Positions 18,276-27,903 are shown, counted from the first letter of the stretch. The stretch: DNA of 53,889 bases from Bradyrhizobium sp. (GCF_030654605.1 NZ_JAURXB010000051.1:1-53889); one strand, 5' to 3'. The notes: generated by a model not told the origin, from the sequence alone. Numbers and translations are program-made.

Positions 18276-18397
18276 GGATGAGAGAGTTTACTTCAACATC
18301 AGTGTCGGCGTGCAGCGGACAGCCAGCCACTCGACGCAAGTTAGCCTGCCGGTTTCCGGCGCATCCTGCGCCGCAACAAGAATCAGGAGCGAAGCGG

Positions 18398-19534
18398 ATG
18401 GCGAGCCCATTCTACACCGCCGAACACGAAGCCTATCGCGACGTGGTGCGCCGCTTTGTCGAGAAGGAAATCGAACCCTTCGCCCACGAATGGGACGAGG
18501 CGGGCGGGTTTCCGCGCGAGCTTTACGAGAAGGCCGCCGCGATCGGGCTGTTGGGCCTCGGCTTTCCCGAGGAATATGGCGGCACCCAGGTCGACAATTT
18601 CATGTGGATCGTCGCGGTCCAGGAACTGGCGCGGGCCGGCGCCGGCGGGGTTTCCGCCAGCCTGAAGAGCAATTCGATCGGCGCGCCGCCGATCGCGCGC
18701 GCCGGCACGCCGGAATTCAAGGCGCGGGTGCTGCCGGAAATTCTCTCGGGCAGGAAGATTTCGGCGCTGGCGATCACCGAGCCGAGCGGCGGCTCCGACG
18801 TCGCCAACCTGCGCACCACCGCGCGGCGCGACGGTGACCATTATGTCGTCAACGGCGAGAAGACGTTTATCACGTCGGGCATGCGCGCGGATTACATCAC
18901 CACGGCGGTGCGGACCGGCGGTGCCGGCCCCGGCGGCGTCAGCCTGCTGGTGATCGAAGGCGACACGCCCGGGCTGTCGCGAACGAGTCTCAAGAAGATG
19001 GGCTGGTGGGCCTCGGATACCGCGACGCTGCATTTCGACGAATGCCGCGTTCCAGCCGGCAACCTGCTCGGCGAGGAGGGCGCGGGCTTCAAGATCATCA
19101 TGCATAATTTCAACAGCGAACGGCTGACCATGGCGGCCGGCTGCACCGCGGCGGCGCGGGTCTGCCTCGACGAGGCGACCGCCTACGCCAAGCAGCGCCA
19201 CACGTTTGGAAAGCCGCTGGCGCAGCATCAGGTGATCCGGCACAAGCTGGTCGACATGGCGCAGAAGGTGGCAGCGTCCCAGGCGATGCTGGAAATGCTG
19301 GCGTGGCGGCTCGATCATGGCGAAAGCCCGGTCGCCGAGCTCTGCATGCGGAAGAACCAGGCCACGCAGACCATGGCGTTCTGCGCCTCCGAGGCGGTAC
19401 AGATTTTCGGCGGCGCCGGCTTCATGCGCGGCATCAAGGTCGAGCGCATCTACCGCGAGGTCAAGGTCAACGCCATCGGCGGCGGCAGCGAGGAAATCAT
19501 GAAGGATCTGGCGAGCAGGCAGATGGGGTTGTGA
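18398..19534 (+). CDS. Acyl-CoA dehydrogenase, isovaleryl-CoA dehydrogenase-type active site
   Basis: A 378-residue FAD flavoprotein that introduces an alpha,beta double bond into an acyl-CoA and passes electrons to ETF. The signature ALAITEPSGGSDVANL is present, with KQRHTFGKPLAQHQ and QIFGGAGFMRG further on. The C-terminal position that holds the catalytic Glu in medium-chain enzymes is Gly here (AIGGGSEEIM). Instead, a Glu in NSERLTMA matches the helix-G base of isovaleryl-CoA dehydrogenase, suggesting branched or unusual acyl chains. Start ATG at 18398 follows CAGGAG. It is the first of three consecutive same-strand dehydrogenase genes separated by repeat elements. Confidence 0.92.
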   Translation: MASPFYTAEHEAYRDVVRRFVEKEIEPFAHEWDEAGGFPRELYEKAAAIGLLGLGFPEEYGGTQVDNFMWIVAVQELARAGAGGVSASLKSNSIGAPPIARAGTPEFKARVLPEILSGRKISALAITEPSGGSDVANLRTTARRDGDHYVVNGEKTFITSGMRADYITTAVRTGGAGPGGVSLLVIEGDTPGLSRTSLKKMGWWASDTATLHFDECRVPAGNLLGEEGAGFKIIMHNFNSERLTMAAGCTAAARVCLDEATAYAKQRHTFGKPLAQHQVIRHKLVDMAQKVAASQAMLEMLAWRLDHGESPVAELCMRKNQATQTMAFCASEAVQIFGGAGFMRGIKVERIYREVKVNAIGGGSEEIMKDLASRQMGL

Positions 19535-19536
19535 AT

Positions 19537-19695
19537 CTTCTCCCCTCCTCCCACGCGCCCTTGCGCGTGGCGGGGAGGGGTCGGGGGTGGGGGGTCTATC
19601 AGCGCACACGATTGCCAGTGAATTTGCGGAAGCGCCCCCCATCCCCGACCCCTCCCCACCACTCGCTGCGCTCGCGGGGGAAGGGGTGAAGAAGA
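19537..19695. repeat. Two-armed G/C-tract palindromic element (family B)
   Basis: About 159 bases. The left arm TCTCCCCTCC...GGGGAGGGG carries a CACGCGC/GCGCGTG hairpin and a GGGGGTGGGG tail. The right arm is its inverted counterpart with a different hairpin loop. It separates the first and second acyl-CoA dehydrogenase genes. Confidence 0.75.
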
Positions 19696-19729
19696 CGAGC
19701 GTCCGGAATGACGAGAATGGATTGGAAAA

Positions 19730-20887
19730 ATGCTATTCACCGCAGAACACGACGACGCCCGCAGCACGCTGCAAAAGTTCATCGCGACCGAAATCAATCC
19801 CTTCGTCGATGAATGGGAGAAGGCCGAGCAGTTCCCGTCGCATGAGTTGTTCAAGAAGCTCGGCAGCCTCGGCTTTCTCGGGCTCAACAAGCCCGTCGAG
19901 TTCGGCGGCCAGGGGCTCGATTACAGCTATGCCCTGATGATGGCAGAAGAACTCGGCGCGATCCATTGCGGCGGGGTGCCGATGGCGATCGGGGTACAGA
20001 CCGACATGGCAACGCCGGCGCTGGCGCGGTTCGGCTCGGATGAGGTACGCCGCGAATTCCTGGCGCCGGCGATATCGGGAGATGCAGTGGCCTGCATCGG
20101 CGTGTCAGAACCCGGCGCCGGCTCCGACGTGGCGTCGATCAAGACCAGCGCGCGTTCCGACGGCGACGACTACGTCATCAATGGCGGCAAGATGTGGATC
20201 ACCAACGGCGTCAAGGCCGACTGGATATGCCTTTTGGCCAACACCGGCGACGGGCCGGTCCACCGCAACAAGTCGCTGATCTGCGTACCGATGAAGAGCA
20301 AGGGCGTCCAGGTCGCCCGCAAGCTCGACAAGATGGGCATGCGTTCGTCCGACACCGCACAGATTTTTTTCGACAATGTCCGGGTGCCGAAGCGCAACCG
20401 CATCGGCGAGGAAGGCATGGGCTTCACCTACCAGATGGTCCAGTTCCAGGAGGAGCGGCTGTGGGCCGCGGCGGCCTGCCTCAAGGCGCATGAACTCATC
20501 ATCGCCGAGACCATCGAATATACCCGAAGCCGCAAGGCCTTCGGCCAGAGCATTCTCGACAACCAGACCGTTCATTTCAAGCTGGCGGAAATGCAGACCG
20601 AGGTCGAACTATTGCGCGCGCTGACCTATCGCGCGGCCGAAGCCCTGATCGCCGGCGAGGACGTCACCAGGCTCGCCACCATGGCCAAGCTGAAAGCCGG
20701 CCGGCTCGGCCGGGAATTGACCGACGCCTGCCTGCAGTTCTGGGGCGGCATGGGCTTCATGAACGAGACCCATGTCAGCCGCGCCTATCGCGACAGCCGC
20801 CTGACCTCGATCGGCGGCGGCGCCGACGAGGTGATGCTGTCGGTGCTGTGCAAGATGATGGGCACGCTGCCCGGCGCGAAGAAGTAG
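19730..20887 (+). CDS. Acyl-CoA dehydrogenase
   Basis: A 385-residue acyl-CoA dehydrogenase, second in the tandem. The flavin signature is CIGVSEPGAGSDVASI, followed by TRSRKAFGQSILDNQ and QFWGGMGFMNE. As in the preceding gene, the medium-chain catalytic Glu position is Gly (SIGGGADEVM), and a Glu in QFQEERLW can serve as the helix-G base. The start is ATG at 19730 with AATGGATTGGAAA upstream. It is diverged from its neighbour, so this is not a recent duplication. Electrons would pass to ETF, whose genes are not in the window. The substrate is unknown. Confidence 0.92.
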   Translation: MLFTAEHDDARSTLQKFIATEINPFVDEWEKAEQFPSHELFKKLGSLGFLGLNKPVEFGGQGLDYSYALMMAEELGAIHCGGVPMAIGVQTDMATPALARFGSDEVRREFLAPAISGDAVACIGVSEPGAGSDVASIKTSARSDGDDYVINGGKMWITNGVKADWICLLANTGDGPVHRNKSLICVPMKSKGVQVARKLDKMGMRSSDTAQIFFDNVRVPKRNRIGEEGMGFTYQMVQFQEERLWAAAACLKAHELIIAETIEYTRSRKAFGQSILDNQTVHFKLAEMQTEVELLRALTYRAAEALIAGEDVTRLATMAKLKAGRLGRELTDACLQFWGGMGFMNETHVSRAYRDSRLTSIGGGADEVMLSVLCKMMGTLPGAKK

Positions 20888-20895
20888 ATAACTTC

Positions 20896-21058
20896 TTACC
20901 CTCCCCTGGAGGGGGAGGGTCGTCTCGCATCGTCAGATGCGAGACGGGGTGGGGTGACGGTCTATCAACTCGCGCACCGTTCGAAACGATAGACTTTCAC
21001 CCCACCCCGCCGCGCGTTACACGCGCGTCGACCCTCCCCCTCCAGGGGAGGGTGAAAG
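20896..21058. repeat. Two-armed palindromic element (family B variant)
   Basis: About 163 bases. Outer arms CCCTCCCCTGGAGGGGGAGGG and its inverse each carry a self-complementary core, followed by a GGGGTGGGGTGA tail. It shares the inner TCTATCA segment with the element at 19537. It lies between the second and third acyl-CoA dehydrogenase genes. Confidence 0.8.
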
Positions 21059-21088
21059 ACATTCCCGAGCCATGAATGGAAACCGATC

Positions 21089-22309
21089 ATGTTCTATGAG
21101 CAAAGCCCGAAGGTTAGCGAACTGAAACATCGCCTGCAATCGTTCATGGACCGTCACGTCTATCCGAACGAAGACCGCTTCTACAGGGAAGCCGAGGAGC
21201 TCGGGCCGTGGAAGGTCTATCCCGTGGTCGAGGAACTGAAGCCGAAGGCGCGGGAGGCGGGGCTCTGGAACCTGTTCCTGCCGCAGAGCGAACACGGCGC
21301 CGGCCTCACCAACCTCGAATATGCGCCGCTCTGCGAGGTGATGGGACGGGCGCATCTGGCGCCCGAGCTGTTCAACTGCTCGGCGCCCGACACCGGCAAC
21401 ATGGAAGTGCTGGCGCGCTACGGCACGCGGGCGCATCAGGAGCGCTGGCTGAAGCCGTTGCTGGCGGGCGAGATCCGCTCCTGCTTCGCCATGACCGAAC
21501 CGGCGGTGGCCTCCAGCGATGCCACCAATATCGAGAGCTCGATTCGGCGCGACGGCGACGACTACGTCATCAACGGCCGCAAATGGTACACCACCAATGC
21601 CACCGACCCGCGCTGCAGGATCTGCATCTTCATGGGCAAGACCGATCCGGATAATCCGGACCGGCATCGCCAGCAATCGATGATCCTGGTGCCGATGGAC
21701 ACGCCGGGCGTCAAGGTCTTGAGGCCGATTCCGGTGTTCGGGTTTTACGGCGTGCCGGACCGCGCCTCGGAAGTGGTGTTCGACAATGTCCGGGTGCCCG
21801 CCACCAACATGCTGCTCGGCGAGGGCCGCGGTTTCGAGATCGCGCAGGGCCGGCTCGGCCCCGGCCGCATCCATCACTGCATGCGGCTGATTGGTCTCGC
21901 CGAACGGACGCTGGAGAAGATGTGCGTGCGGACCCGAAGCCGCGTCGCCTTCGGCAAGCCGGTGTCGGAGCAGACCGTGACGCAGGAGCGCATCGCGGAA
22001 TCCCGCATCATGATCGAACAGTCGCGGCTGCTGACCCTGCATGCCGCGCACATGATGGACACCGTCGGCAACCGCGAGGCCAAGGCCGAAATCGCCATGA
22101 TCAAGGTCGCGGTGCCGAACATGGCCTGCCAGGTGATCGACTGGGCGATCCAGGCCCATGGCGGCGCTGGCACCAGCAACGATTTTGGCCTTGCCGCGGC
22201 CTATGCCACGGCGCGGCTGTTGCGTCTGGCGGATGGGCCGGACGAAGTTCATCGCAACCAGATCGCGCGGCTGGAATTGCGGAAGCATAATAATGTGAAG
22301 CAGGTGTAG
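21089..22309 (+). CDS. ACAD10/11-like acyl-CoA dehydrogenase
   Basis: A 406-residue acyl-CoA dehydrogenase of the ACAD10/ACAD11 type. Typical segments are [45 protein letters not shown] and the C-terminal LADGPDEVH. In the last, Asp replaces the catalytic Glu of medium-chain enzymes, as in ACAD10/11. Members of this group in mammals, and LvaC in Pseudomonas, handle 4-hydroxyacyl-CoA derivatives after phosphorylation, but no phosphotransferase gene is near, so that substrate is only a possibility. It starts at ATG 21089. A paralogue with the same landmarks is encoded convergently at 22489-23700. Confidence 0.92.
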   Translation: MFYEQSPKVSELKHRLQSFMDRHVYPNEDRFYREAEELGPWKVYPVVEELKPKAREAGLWNLFLPQSEHGAGLTNLEYAPLCEVMGRAHLAPELFNCSAPDTGNMEVLARYGTRAHQERWLKPLLAGEIRSCFAMTEPAVASSDATNIESSIRRDGDDYVINGRKWYTTNATDPRCRICIFMGKTDPDNPDRHRQQSMILVPMDTPGVKVLRPIPVFGFYGVPDRASEVVFDNVRVPATNMLLGEGRGFEIAQGRLGPGRIHHCMRLIGLAERTLEKMCVRTRSRVAFGKPVSEQTVTQERIAESRIMIEQSRLLTLHAAHMMDTVGNREAKAEIAMIKVAVPNMACQVIDWAIQAHGGAGTSNDFGLAAAYATARLLRLADGPDEVHRNQIARLELRKHNNVKQV

Positions 22310-22346
22310 GACATACGCTGCACGAGTGTGGCCGTCCTCTCTCAAC

Positions 22347-22464
22347 GGCGTCCCTGCGAACGCAGGGACCCATAACCACCGGCGCTCGTTGTCGCAGAAG
22401 GTCTCTCACACCGAGCTTCATCGTGAAGCCACGGCGTATGGGTCCCTGCGTTCGCAGGGACGAC
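22347..22464. repeat. Two-armed palindromic intergenic element (family A)
   Basis: 118 bases with 28-base arms matching the element at 18157 except for one base in the left arm (GGCGTCCC). It lies between two convergent ACAD10/11-like genes. Confidence 0.87.
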
Positions 22465-22488
22465 GATAGAGTTGGTCGCTTTCGCGGC

Positions 22489-23700
22489 TTACCCCGCCGT
22501 CCCATATCGCCTCAGCAGCCCCCGCCCGAGCTGCGCCAGGTGCACCTGGTCCGGCCCGTCGCCGAGCCGCATGAAGCGGGCGTACATGTAGGCTTCGGCC
22601 AAAAAAGTATCCTGCGAGACGCCGGCGGCGCCGTGGATCTGGATGGCGCGGTCGATGACGCGGGCGGCCATGCTGGGCACCACGACTTTCGCGGCGGCAA
22701 TCATGTCGCGCGCGGACTTGTTGCCCTCGCGGTCCATCTTTTCGGCGGCGCGCAGTGTCAACAGCCGCGCCTGTTCGATCTCGCACCAGGAATTTGCGAT
22801 ATCCTCGCGCACCGATCCCTGTTCGCCGAGCGCCTTGCCGAAGGCGACGCGGGATTGCGCGCGGGCGCACATCAGTTCCAGCGCGCGCTGCGCGCAGCCG
22901 ATCAGACGCATGCAGTGATGAATGCGGCCGGGCCCGAGCCGGCCCTGCGCGATTTCAAAGCCGCGGCCTTCGCCGAGCAGGATGTTTTCCGCGGGCACCC
23001 GGACGCTGTCATAGACAATCTCGGGATGGCCGACCGGCGCGTCGTCATAACCGAACACGCGCATGTCGCGCACGATGCGAACCCCCGGCGTTTCCCGGGG
23101 CACCAGCACCATCGATTGCTGCAAATGCTTGTTGGGATTATCAGGGTCGGTCTTGCCCATCACGATCAGGATCCTGCAATCCTCGCTCATCGCGCCCGAG
23201 GTGAACCATTTGCGGCCGTTGATGACATAGTCGCCGCCGTCGCGGTGGATGCTGCACTGGATGTTGGTGGCGTCGCTGGAGGCCACTTCGGGCTCGGTCA
23301 TCGAGAAGGCGGAGCGGATTTCGCCCGCCAGCAGCGGTTCGAGCCAGCGCTTCTTCTGTTCCGGCGTGCCGTACAGCGTGAGCACTTCCATGTTGCCGGT
23401 ATCGGGCGCCGAACAATTGAAGATTTCAGACGACCACGAGACGCGTCCCATGATCTCGGCCAGCGGCGCGTAGTCGAGATTGCCGATCCCTGCGCCATGA
23501 TCGCCGGGCAGGAACAGATTCCAAAGGCCCTCGGCGCGGGCGCGGCGCTTCAGCTCTTCCAGGATCGGCGGCCGGTGATGGCGATGGCCGTTCTCGACCT
23601 GCTCCTGATAGAGGCCTTCGACCGGATAGACGTGGCTCGCCATGAACGCCGACAGTTTTCCCTGCAGCTCGATCGCTCTCGCACTGTGTTCAAAATCCAT
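22489..23700 (-). CDS. ACAD10/11-like acyl-CoA dehydrogenase (second copy)
   Basis: A 403-residue paralogue of the convergent gene that ends at 22309. It shares [49 protein letters not shown] and LGDGPDQVH with the catalytic-position Asp. Many substitutions elsewhere suggest an old duplication with distinct substrates. The start ATG at 23700 gives the normal N-terminus (MDFEHSARA); the frame open to 23748 is less likely. It is divergent from the LivK-type binding protein across 171 bases, so acid uptake and oxidation may be co-regulated from that region. Confidence 0.92.
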   Translation of the reverse strand: MDFEHSARAIELQGKLSAFMASHVYPVEGLYQEQVENGHRHHRPPILEELKRRARAEGLWNLFLPGDHGAGIGNLDYAPLAEIMGRVSWSSEIFNCSAPDTGNMEVLTLYGTPEQKKRWLEPLLAGEIRSAFSMTEPEVASSDATNIQCSIHRDGGDYVINGRKWFTSGAMSEDCRILIVMGKTDPDNPNKHLQQSMVLVPRETPGVRIVRDMRVFGYDDAPVGHPEIVYDSVRVPAENILLGEGRGFEIAQGRLGPGRIHHCMRLIGCAQRALELMCARAQSRVAFGKALGEQGSVREDIANSWCEIEQARLLTLRAAEKMDREGNKSARDMIAAAKVVVPSMAARVIDRAIQIHGAAGVSQDTFLAEAYMYARFMRLGDGPDQVHLAQLGRGLLRRYGTAG

Positions 23701-23871
23701 CGGCCTGGCCTTTCCCCGTTGCGGTGAGCTTGCGTCTTGCCGGCGCACCGTCTTGTGTCGACTAGCTGATCAGCGCGTAAACGCAAGATGCCGGCGCTCG
23801 TTTCTTCCAGATTGAATCCAACGCCTGCGCAAGTTCGCACGCCAAGGGTTCGACGTAACCTGGAGAAAAAC

Positions 23872-25089
23872 ATGACATCGCTCAACCGCCGTTCCCTGCT
23901 GGCCGGCTCCGCCGCGGCCGGTGTTGCAGCACTTGCCGGCCCCGCCCGCGCCCAGGAGACCCCCGGCGTCACCGCCACCGAGATCAAGATCGGATGCACC
24001 ACGTCGCTGAGCGGCCCGGTCTCGGCATTGGGCACCATCGCGCGCTGCTCCGATGCCTATTTCAAGATGATCAACGAGCAGGGCGGCATCGCCGGCCGCA
24101 GGATCAATTTCATCTTTTATGACGACGCCTTCAATCCGGCCAAGACCGTCGAGCAAACCCGCAAGCTGATCGAAAGCGACAATGTCGCTTTCCTGTTCTC
24201 GATGCTGGGGACGTCGCCGAATTCGGCCGTGGTCAAATACATCAATGCGAACAAGGTGCCGCATCTGTTCCTGTCGGTGAACGGCGACAAATGGGGCGAC
24301 TACCAGACCTATCCCTGGACCATGGGGTTTGCGCCGAGTTCGCGCACCGAAGCCCAGGTCTTCGCCAAATATGCGCTCAGCCAGAAGGCCGATGCGAAAT
24401 TCGCGCTGCTGTACCAGAACGACGATCTCGGCAAGGATTTTGTCGCCGGCCTGAAGGACGTGCTCGGCGCGCAATACGAAGCCCGGGTCAAGGCGGTGTC
24501 CTACGAAGTCACCGATCCCACGGTCGATTCGCAGATCGTCACCCTGCGCGCCAGCGGCGCCGACGTGCTGATTTCCGGCGTCACCGCGCGGTTCGCGGCA
24601 CAAGCGATCCGCAAGGTGTTCGAGCTGGACTGGAAGCCAATGCATTTCGTCACCAGCGGCGCCTCGTCGGTGTCCTCGACGATCATGCCGGTCGGGCCGG
24701 AACGCGCGCTCGGCCTGATCACCTCGACCTACATCAAGGACCCCTCGGACCCGGCATGGGCTGACGACGCCGGGATGAAGGACTATTTTGCCTTCATGGC
24801 GAAATATTATGGCGACGGGAATCCGAAGGAGTTCCTCAATGCCTATGGCTACACGGTCACCTCGGTGCTGCGTAAATTGCTGGAGCAGTGCAACGGCAAT
24901 TTCTCCCGCGCCAGCATCATGGCGCAGGCCAACAACCTGAAAAACCTCGAGGTCCCGACGCTGTTGCCGGGCGTCCGCGTCAACACCAGCCCGACCAACC
25001 ATCATCCGCTGCGCCAGATGCAGCTGCAGCGCTGGGACGGCAAGGGCTATGCCCGCTTCGGCAGCATCATCGAGGGCGCGAATCTCTGA
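23872..25089 (+). CDS. ABC transporter substrate-binding protein, LivK/branched-chain type
   Basis: A 405-residue periplasmic binding protein (peripla_BP_6 type) with an N-terminal export signal. The RRSLLAGSAAAG segment resembles a Tat motif and cleavage is likely after GPARAQ. The mature start EIKIGCTTSLSGPVSALG is characteristic of LivK-like proteins that bind amino acids, or aromatic and aliphatic acids in this bacterial group. No permease or ATPase genes are adjacent, so it is an orphan that must use a membrane complex encoded elsewhere. It starts at ATG 23872, with TGGAGAAAAAC as ribosome site. Its place among acyl-CoA genes suggests that the ligand is the acid they degrade. Confidence 0.92.
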   Translation: MTSLNRRSLLAGSAAAGVAALAGPARAQETPGVTATEIKIGCTTSLSGPVSALGTIARCSDAYFKMINEQGGIAGRRINFIFYDDAFNPAKTVEQTRKLIESDNVAFLFSMLGTSPNSAVVKYINANKVPHLFLSVNGDKWGDYQTYPWTMGFAPSSRTEAQVFAKYALSQKADAKFALLYQNDDLGKDFVAGLKDVLGAQYEARVKAVSYEVTDPTVDSQIVTLRASGADVLISGVTARFAAQAIRKVFELDWKPMHFVTSGASSVSSTIMPVGPERALGLITSTYIKDPSDPAWADDAGMKDYFAFMAKYYGDGNPKEFLNAYGYTVTSVLRKLLEQCNGNFSRASIMAQANNLKNLEVPTLLPGVRVNTSPTNHHPLRQMQLQRWDGKGYARFGSIIEGANL

Positions 25090-25174
25090 TCGCGCAGTCC
25101 GAAGCACAAAGATATCGTTGCGAATGGCGCACCGGCGCTCCAAACTGGGTTGAATCAGGAAAAGGAAGCGCCGG

Positions 25175-25825
25175 ATGATCACGCTCTATCATTGCCACGC
25201 CGCGCGCTCGTTCCGGCCGGTGTGGATGCTGGAAGAGATGGGGCTGCCCTACGAGCTGAAAATGCTGCCGTTCCCGCCGCGGGTGTTCGCCAAGGAATAC
25301 CTCGCGATCAACCCGCTCGGCACCATTCCGTTCATGATCGACGGCGATACCAAAATGACGGAGTCCACGGGCATCTGTCACTATCTCGGCACCAGGCACG
25401 GGCCGACGCCGCTGGTGGTCGCCGTCGATGAGCCGGCCTATGGCGCGTTCCTGAACTGGATGTACTTTAGTGACGCGACGCTGACCTTTCCGCAAACGCT
25501 GGTGCTCCGCTACGCCCAGCTCGAGCCCGAGGAACGGCGCAATCCGCAGGTGGCTGGCGATTACGCCAAATGGTTTTTGGGCCGGCTGCGGGCGGTCGAG
25601 GCCGCCACCGCCAACGCGGAGACGCTGGTTGCCGGGCGCTTCACCGCCGCCGATATCGCGATCGGCTACGCGCTGCGGCTGGCGGAAAACATCGGGCTTT
25701 CCAGGGATTTTGGGCCCAACGTCGCAGCCTATTGGCAACGCCTGCAGGCCCGCGACGGCTACCAGCGGGCGGTCGCCGCCGAAACGCTGGCGGGCGACCA
25801 GCAGAAGGTCGCGCGGCGGAGCTGA
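25175..25825 (+). CDS. Glutathione S-transferase family protein
   Basis: A 216-residue two-domain GST. The N-terminal thioredoxin-like half starts MITLYHCHAARSFRPVWMLE and contains NPLGTIPFMIDGD (cis-Pro) and the glutathione-binding TEST segment. The helical C-terminal half contains FTAADIAIGYALRLAE, the N-capping-box region. A Ser in the AARSF segment is the probable thiol-activating residue. It lies 85 bases after the binding-protein gene on the same strand with an AAAGGAAG ribosome site, so co-transcription is plausible. It may detoxify or isomerise an intermediate, but no specific reaction can be assigned. Confidence 0.9.
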   Translation: MITLYHCHAARSFRPVWMLEEMGLPYELKMLPFPPRVFAKEYLAINPLGTIPFMIDGDTKMTESTGICHYLGTRHGPTPLVVAVDEPAYGAFLNWMYFSDATLTFPQTLVLRYAQLEPEERRNPQVAGDYAKWFLGRLRAVEAATANAETLVAGRFTAADIAIGYALRLAENIGLSRDFGPNVAAYWQRLQARDGYQRAVAAETLAGDQQKVARRS

Positions 25826-25846
25826 ATAGCCCCCTCTAGCGAAATT

Positions 25847-25936
25847 CGTGATGGCCGGGCTTGACCCGGCCATCCACGTCTTTCTTTCTCGCAGCGCCAA
25901 AGTCGTGGATGCCCGGGTCAAGCCCGGGCATGACGA
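25847..25936. repeat. Two-armed palindromic element, CTTGA-loop type
   Basis: About 90 bases. The arms GTGATGGCCGGGCTTGACCC and the inverted TGGATGCCCGGGTCAAGCCC both contain the CCGGG-CTTGA-CCCGG hairpin shared with the family A element at 16354 and with the ends of the GIY-YIG unit at 49395. It lies between the GST and AraC genes. Confidence 0.8.
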
Positions 25937-26072
25937 GCTTGGGTTGAATCCCGAGCATTTTCCGAACTTTATCGCGGTGACATCCGCCGCGATTTCTGTA
26001 TTCTGCCGCCTGCTCCGCCAGAGAGCCCGCACAGGCGGCAAGAAGCAGACCTGCTCCCGGGAGGGGACGGAA

Positions 26073-26894
26073 ATGAATGACAGCGCGCGCCGGGAATCCG
26101 GCCACCTGATGCTGATTACGCCGGAGCGGGTGTTTTACGCCGGCCTGCTCGGCCGTCCGCGGCAACGCTGCCCGGGTGCGTTTCATGTCTATGTCTCGGT
26201 CGAGGCGGGCCTCTGGCTGACCACCGCCACGGGTTACGAAAGCTACGGCGAATTGGCCGTGGTGGCGCCCGATGTGCGTCATACCATCGCCAGCGACCAT
26301 CGCTCGGCGATCTGCCTCGTCATCGAGCCGGAAAGCGTCCGCGAAGGCGCCTTCGAACAACTCGCCGCGCGGCTTGCGGGAGCCGATGCTCCGTTCTTTG
26401 CGCAACGCATCCGCGCCGCCTATCGTGCGTTGCAGCAGCGGCAGCATGGCGACGACATCAGCAACGCCGAATTCGACGCCATGTGCTTCGGCGAAGCGCT
26501 GCCGCCGCGTTCGCTCGATCCGCGCGTCATCAAATCGATTGCGCAGATCGGCCGGTTCTGCGGCGATCCGGTGACGGCCGCGAGCTGTGCTGCGGAGGCC
26601 GGGCTTTCCTCGTCGCGCTTCCTGCATCTGTTCAAGCAGGAGACCGGCATCTCGTTCCGGGCCTTCCGGGCCTGGAAACGCGCACGGCATCTGCTGCACT
26701 TCGCCAACCAGGACCTCAACCTCGCGCATCTGGCGCAGGATATCGGCTATCCCGACTCCACCCATTTCAGCCATTCGATCCGCCGGTTCTATGGACTGAA
26801 GCCGCGCGCGATTTTCTCAGGCTCGCGGGATCTCGCGATCTACCGCAGCGAACCCGGCATGCCCTCCGCCGGCTTGCGCCAGGGGCGGGCCTGA
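26073..26894 (+). CDS. AraC-family transcriptional regulator
   Basis: A 273-residue regulator. The C-terminal region (about residues 155-255) is an AraC double helix-turn-helix: SCAAEAGLSSSRFLHLFKQE for the first, and LAHLAQDIGYPDSTHFSHSI with RRFYGLKPRAI for the second. The N-terminal half (about 1-140) looks like a cupin-type sensing domain with no identifiable ligand. The start ATG at 26073 has a strong GGAGGGG ribosome site; the frame stays open upstream through a repeat. It lies just upstream of the first BKACE and carboxylase operon on the same strand and is the best local candidate for its activator. Confidence 0.9.
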   Translation: MNDSARRESGHLMLITPERVFYAGLLGRPRQRCPGAFHVYVSVEAGLWLTTATGYESYGELAVVAPDVRHTIASDHRSAICLVIEPESVREGAFEQLAARLAGADAPFFAQRIRAAYRALQQRQHGDDISNAEFDAMCFGEALPPRSLDPRVIKSIAQIGRFCGDPVTAASCAAEAGLSSSRFLHLFKQETGISFRAFRAWKRARHLLHFANQDLNLAHLAQDIGYPDSTHFSHSIRRFYGLKPRAIFSGSRDLAIYRSEPGMPSAGLRQGRA

Positions 26895-27019
26895 CGGAAC
26901 CTGCAATAGCGCATTGACGCAAGAAGCCGGATGAAGCGGGCCGCATGATCCGCCGCGAACATTGGGCGCGCGCGTCCCAGCGACCCGAACCGATCGAAGG
27001 CTGATCCAAAGGCTATTCC

Positions 27020-27886
27020 ATGAGCGACAAGGCTGTCATCACCTGCGCGCTGAACGGCGTGTTGACCGACCCGAAGCAGCATCACGTGCCGGTCACCCCG
27101 GAGGAAATGGCGCGCGAAGCCAGGGCCGCGTTCAACGCCGGCGCCAGCGTGATGCATATCCATCTGCGCCAGCAGGCGCCGGGCAAGGGACATCTGCCGT
27201 CCTGGGAAGTCGCCGTGTCGCGCGAGATCCAGCAGGCGATCCGCGAGGCCTGCCCCGGCGTCATCATCAACCACACGACCGGAACCTCCGGGCCAAATTA
27301 TCAGGGCGCGCTCGATTGCGTGCGCGAGACCAAACCCGAGATGGCGGCCTGCAATGCCGGCTCGCTGAATTATCTGAAAGTGAAGGCCGACAATACCTGG
27401 GCCTGGCCGCCGATGATGTTCGATAACGCGGTCGAGAAGGTGCAGGATTATCTCGATGTCATGAAGGTCGCCAACACGATTCCCGAGTTCGAATGCTTCG
27501 ACGTCGGCATCGTGCGCTGCGTCGGGATGTACCGGCAGACCGGAATGTATGCCGGACCGCTGGAATACAACTTCGTGATGGGCGTGGCGTCGGGCATGCC
27601 GGCCGATCCGGAATTGCTGCCGATCCTGCTGAAGCTGAAATTGCCGGACGCGAACTGGCAGGTCACTGCGATCGGGCGCGCCGAAATCTGGCCGCTGCAC
27701 CAGCGCTGCGCCGATCTCGGAGGACATTTACGCACCGGGCTGGAGGATACCTTTTATCTCGGCGATGGCACCAAGGTGACGTCGAACGGACAATTGATCG
27801 AAGGCATCGCGACCTGCGCGCGCAACGCCGGCCGCGAGATCGCGAGCCCCGCGGAAGCGCGGCAGATTTTCGGGATCGGGCGTTAG
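27020..27886 (+). CDS. Beta-keto acid cleavage enzyme (BKACE, DUF849)
   Basis: A 288-residue TIM-barrel enzyme of the BKACE family, whose founder Kce cleaves 3-keto-5-aminohexanoate. These zinc enzymes condense a beta-keto acid with acetyl-CoA and release acetoacetate plus a new acyl-CoA. Zinc ligands are His46 and His48 (VMHIHLR), and Glu242 lies in the conserved GLEDTF. NHTTGTSG is the loop near the keto acid. It starts at ATG 27020 after the AraC gene and is followed by an acyl-CoA ligase and carboxylase genes. Its specificity cannot be read from the sequence. It is clearly diverged from the second BKACE at 39239. Confidence 0.9.
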   Translation: MSDKAVITCALNGVLTDPKQHHVPVTPEEMAREARAAFNAGASVMHIHLRQQAPGKGHLPSWEVAVSREIQQAIREACPGVIINHTTGTSGPNYQGALDCVRETKPEMAACNAGSLNYLKVKADNTWAWPPMMFDNAVEKVQDYLDVMKVANTIPEFECFDVGIVRCVGMYRQTGMYAGPLEYNFVMGVASGMPADPELLPILLKLKLPDANWQVTAIGRAEIWPLHQRCADLGGHLRTGLEDTFYLGDGTKVTSNGQLIEGIATCARNAGREIASPAEARQIFGIGR

Positions 27887-27903
27887 GCTAGACTACGTCT
27901 AGC

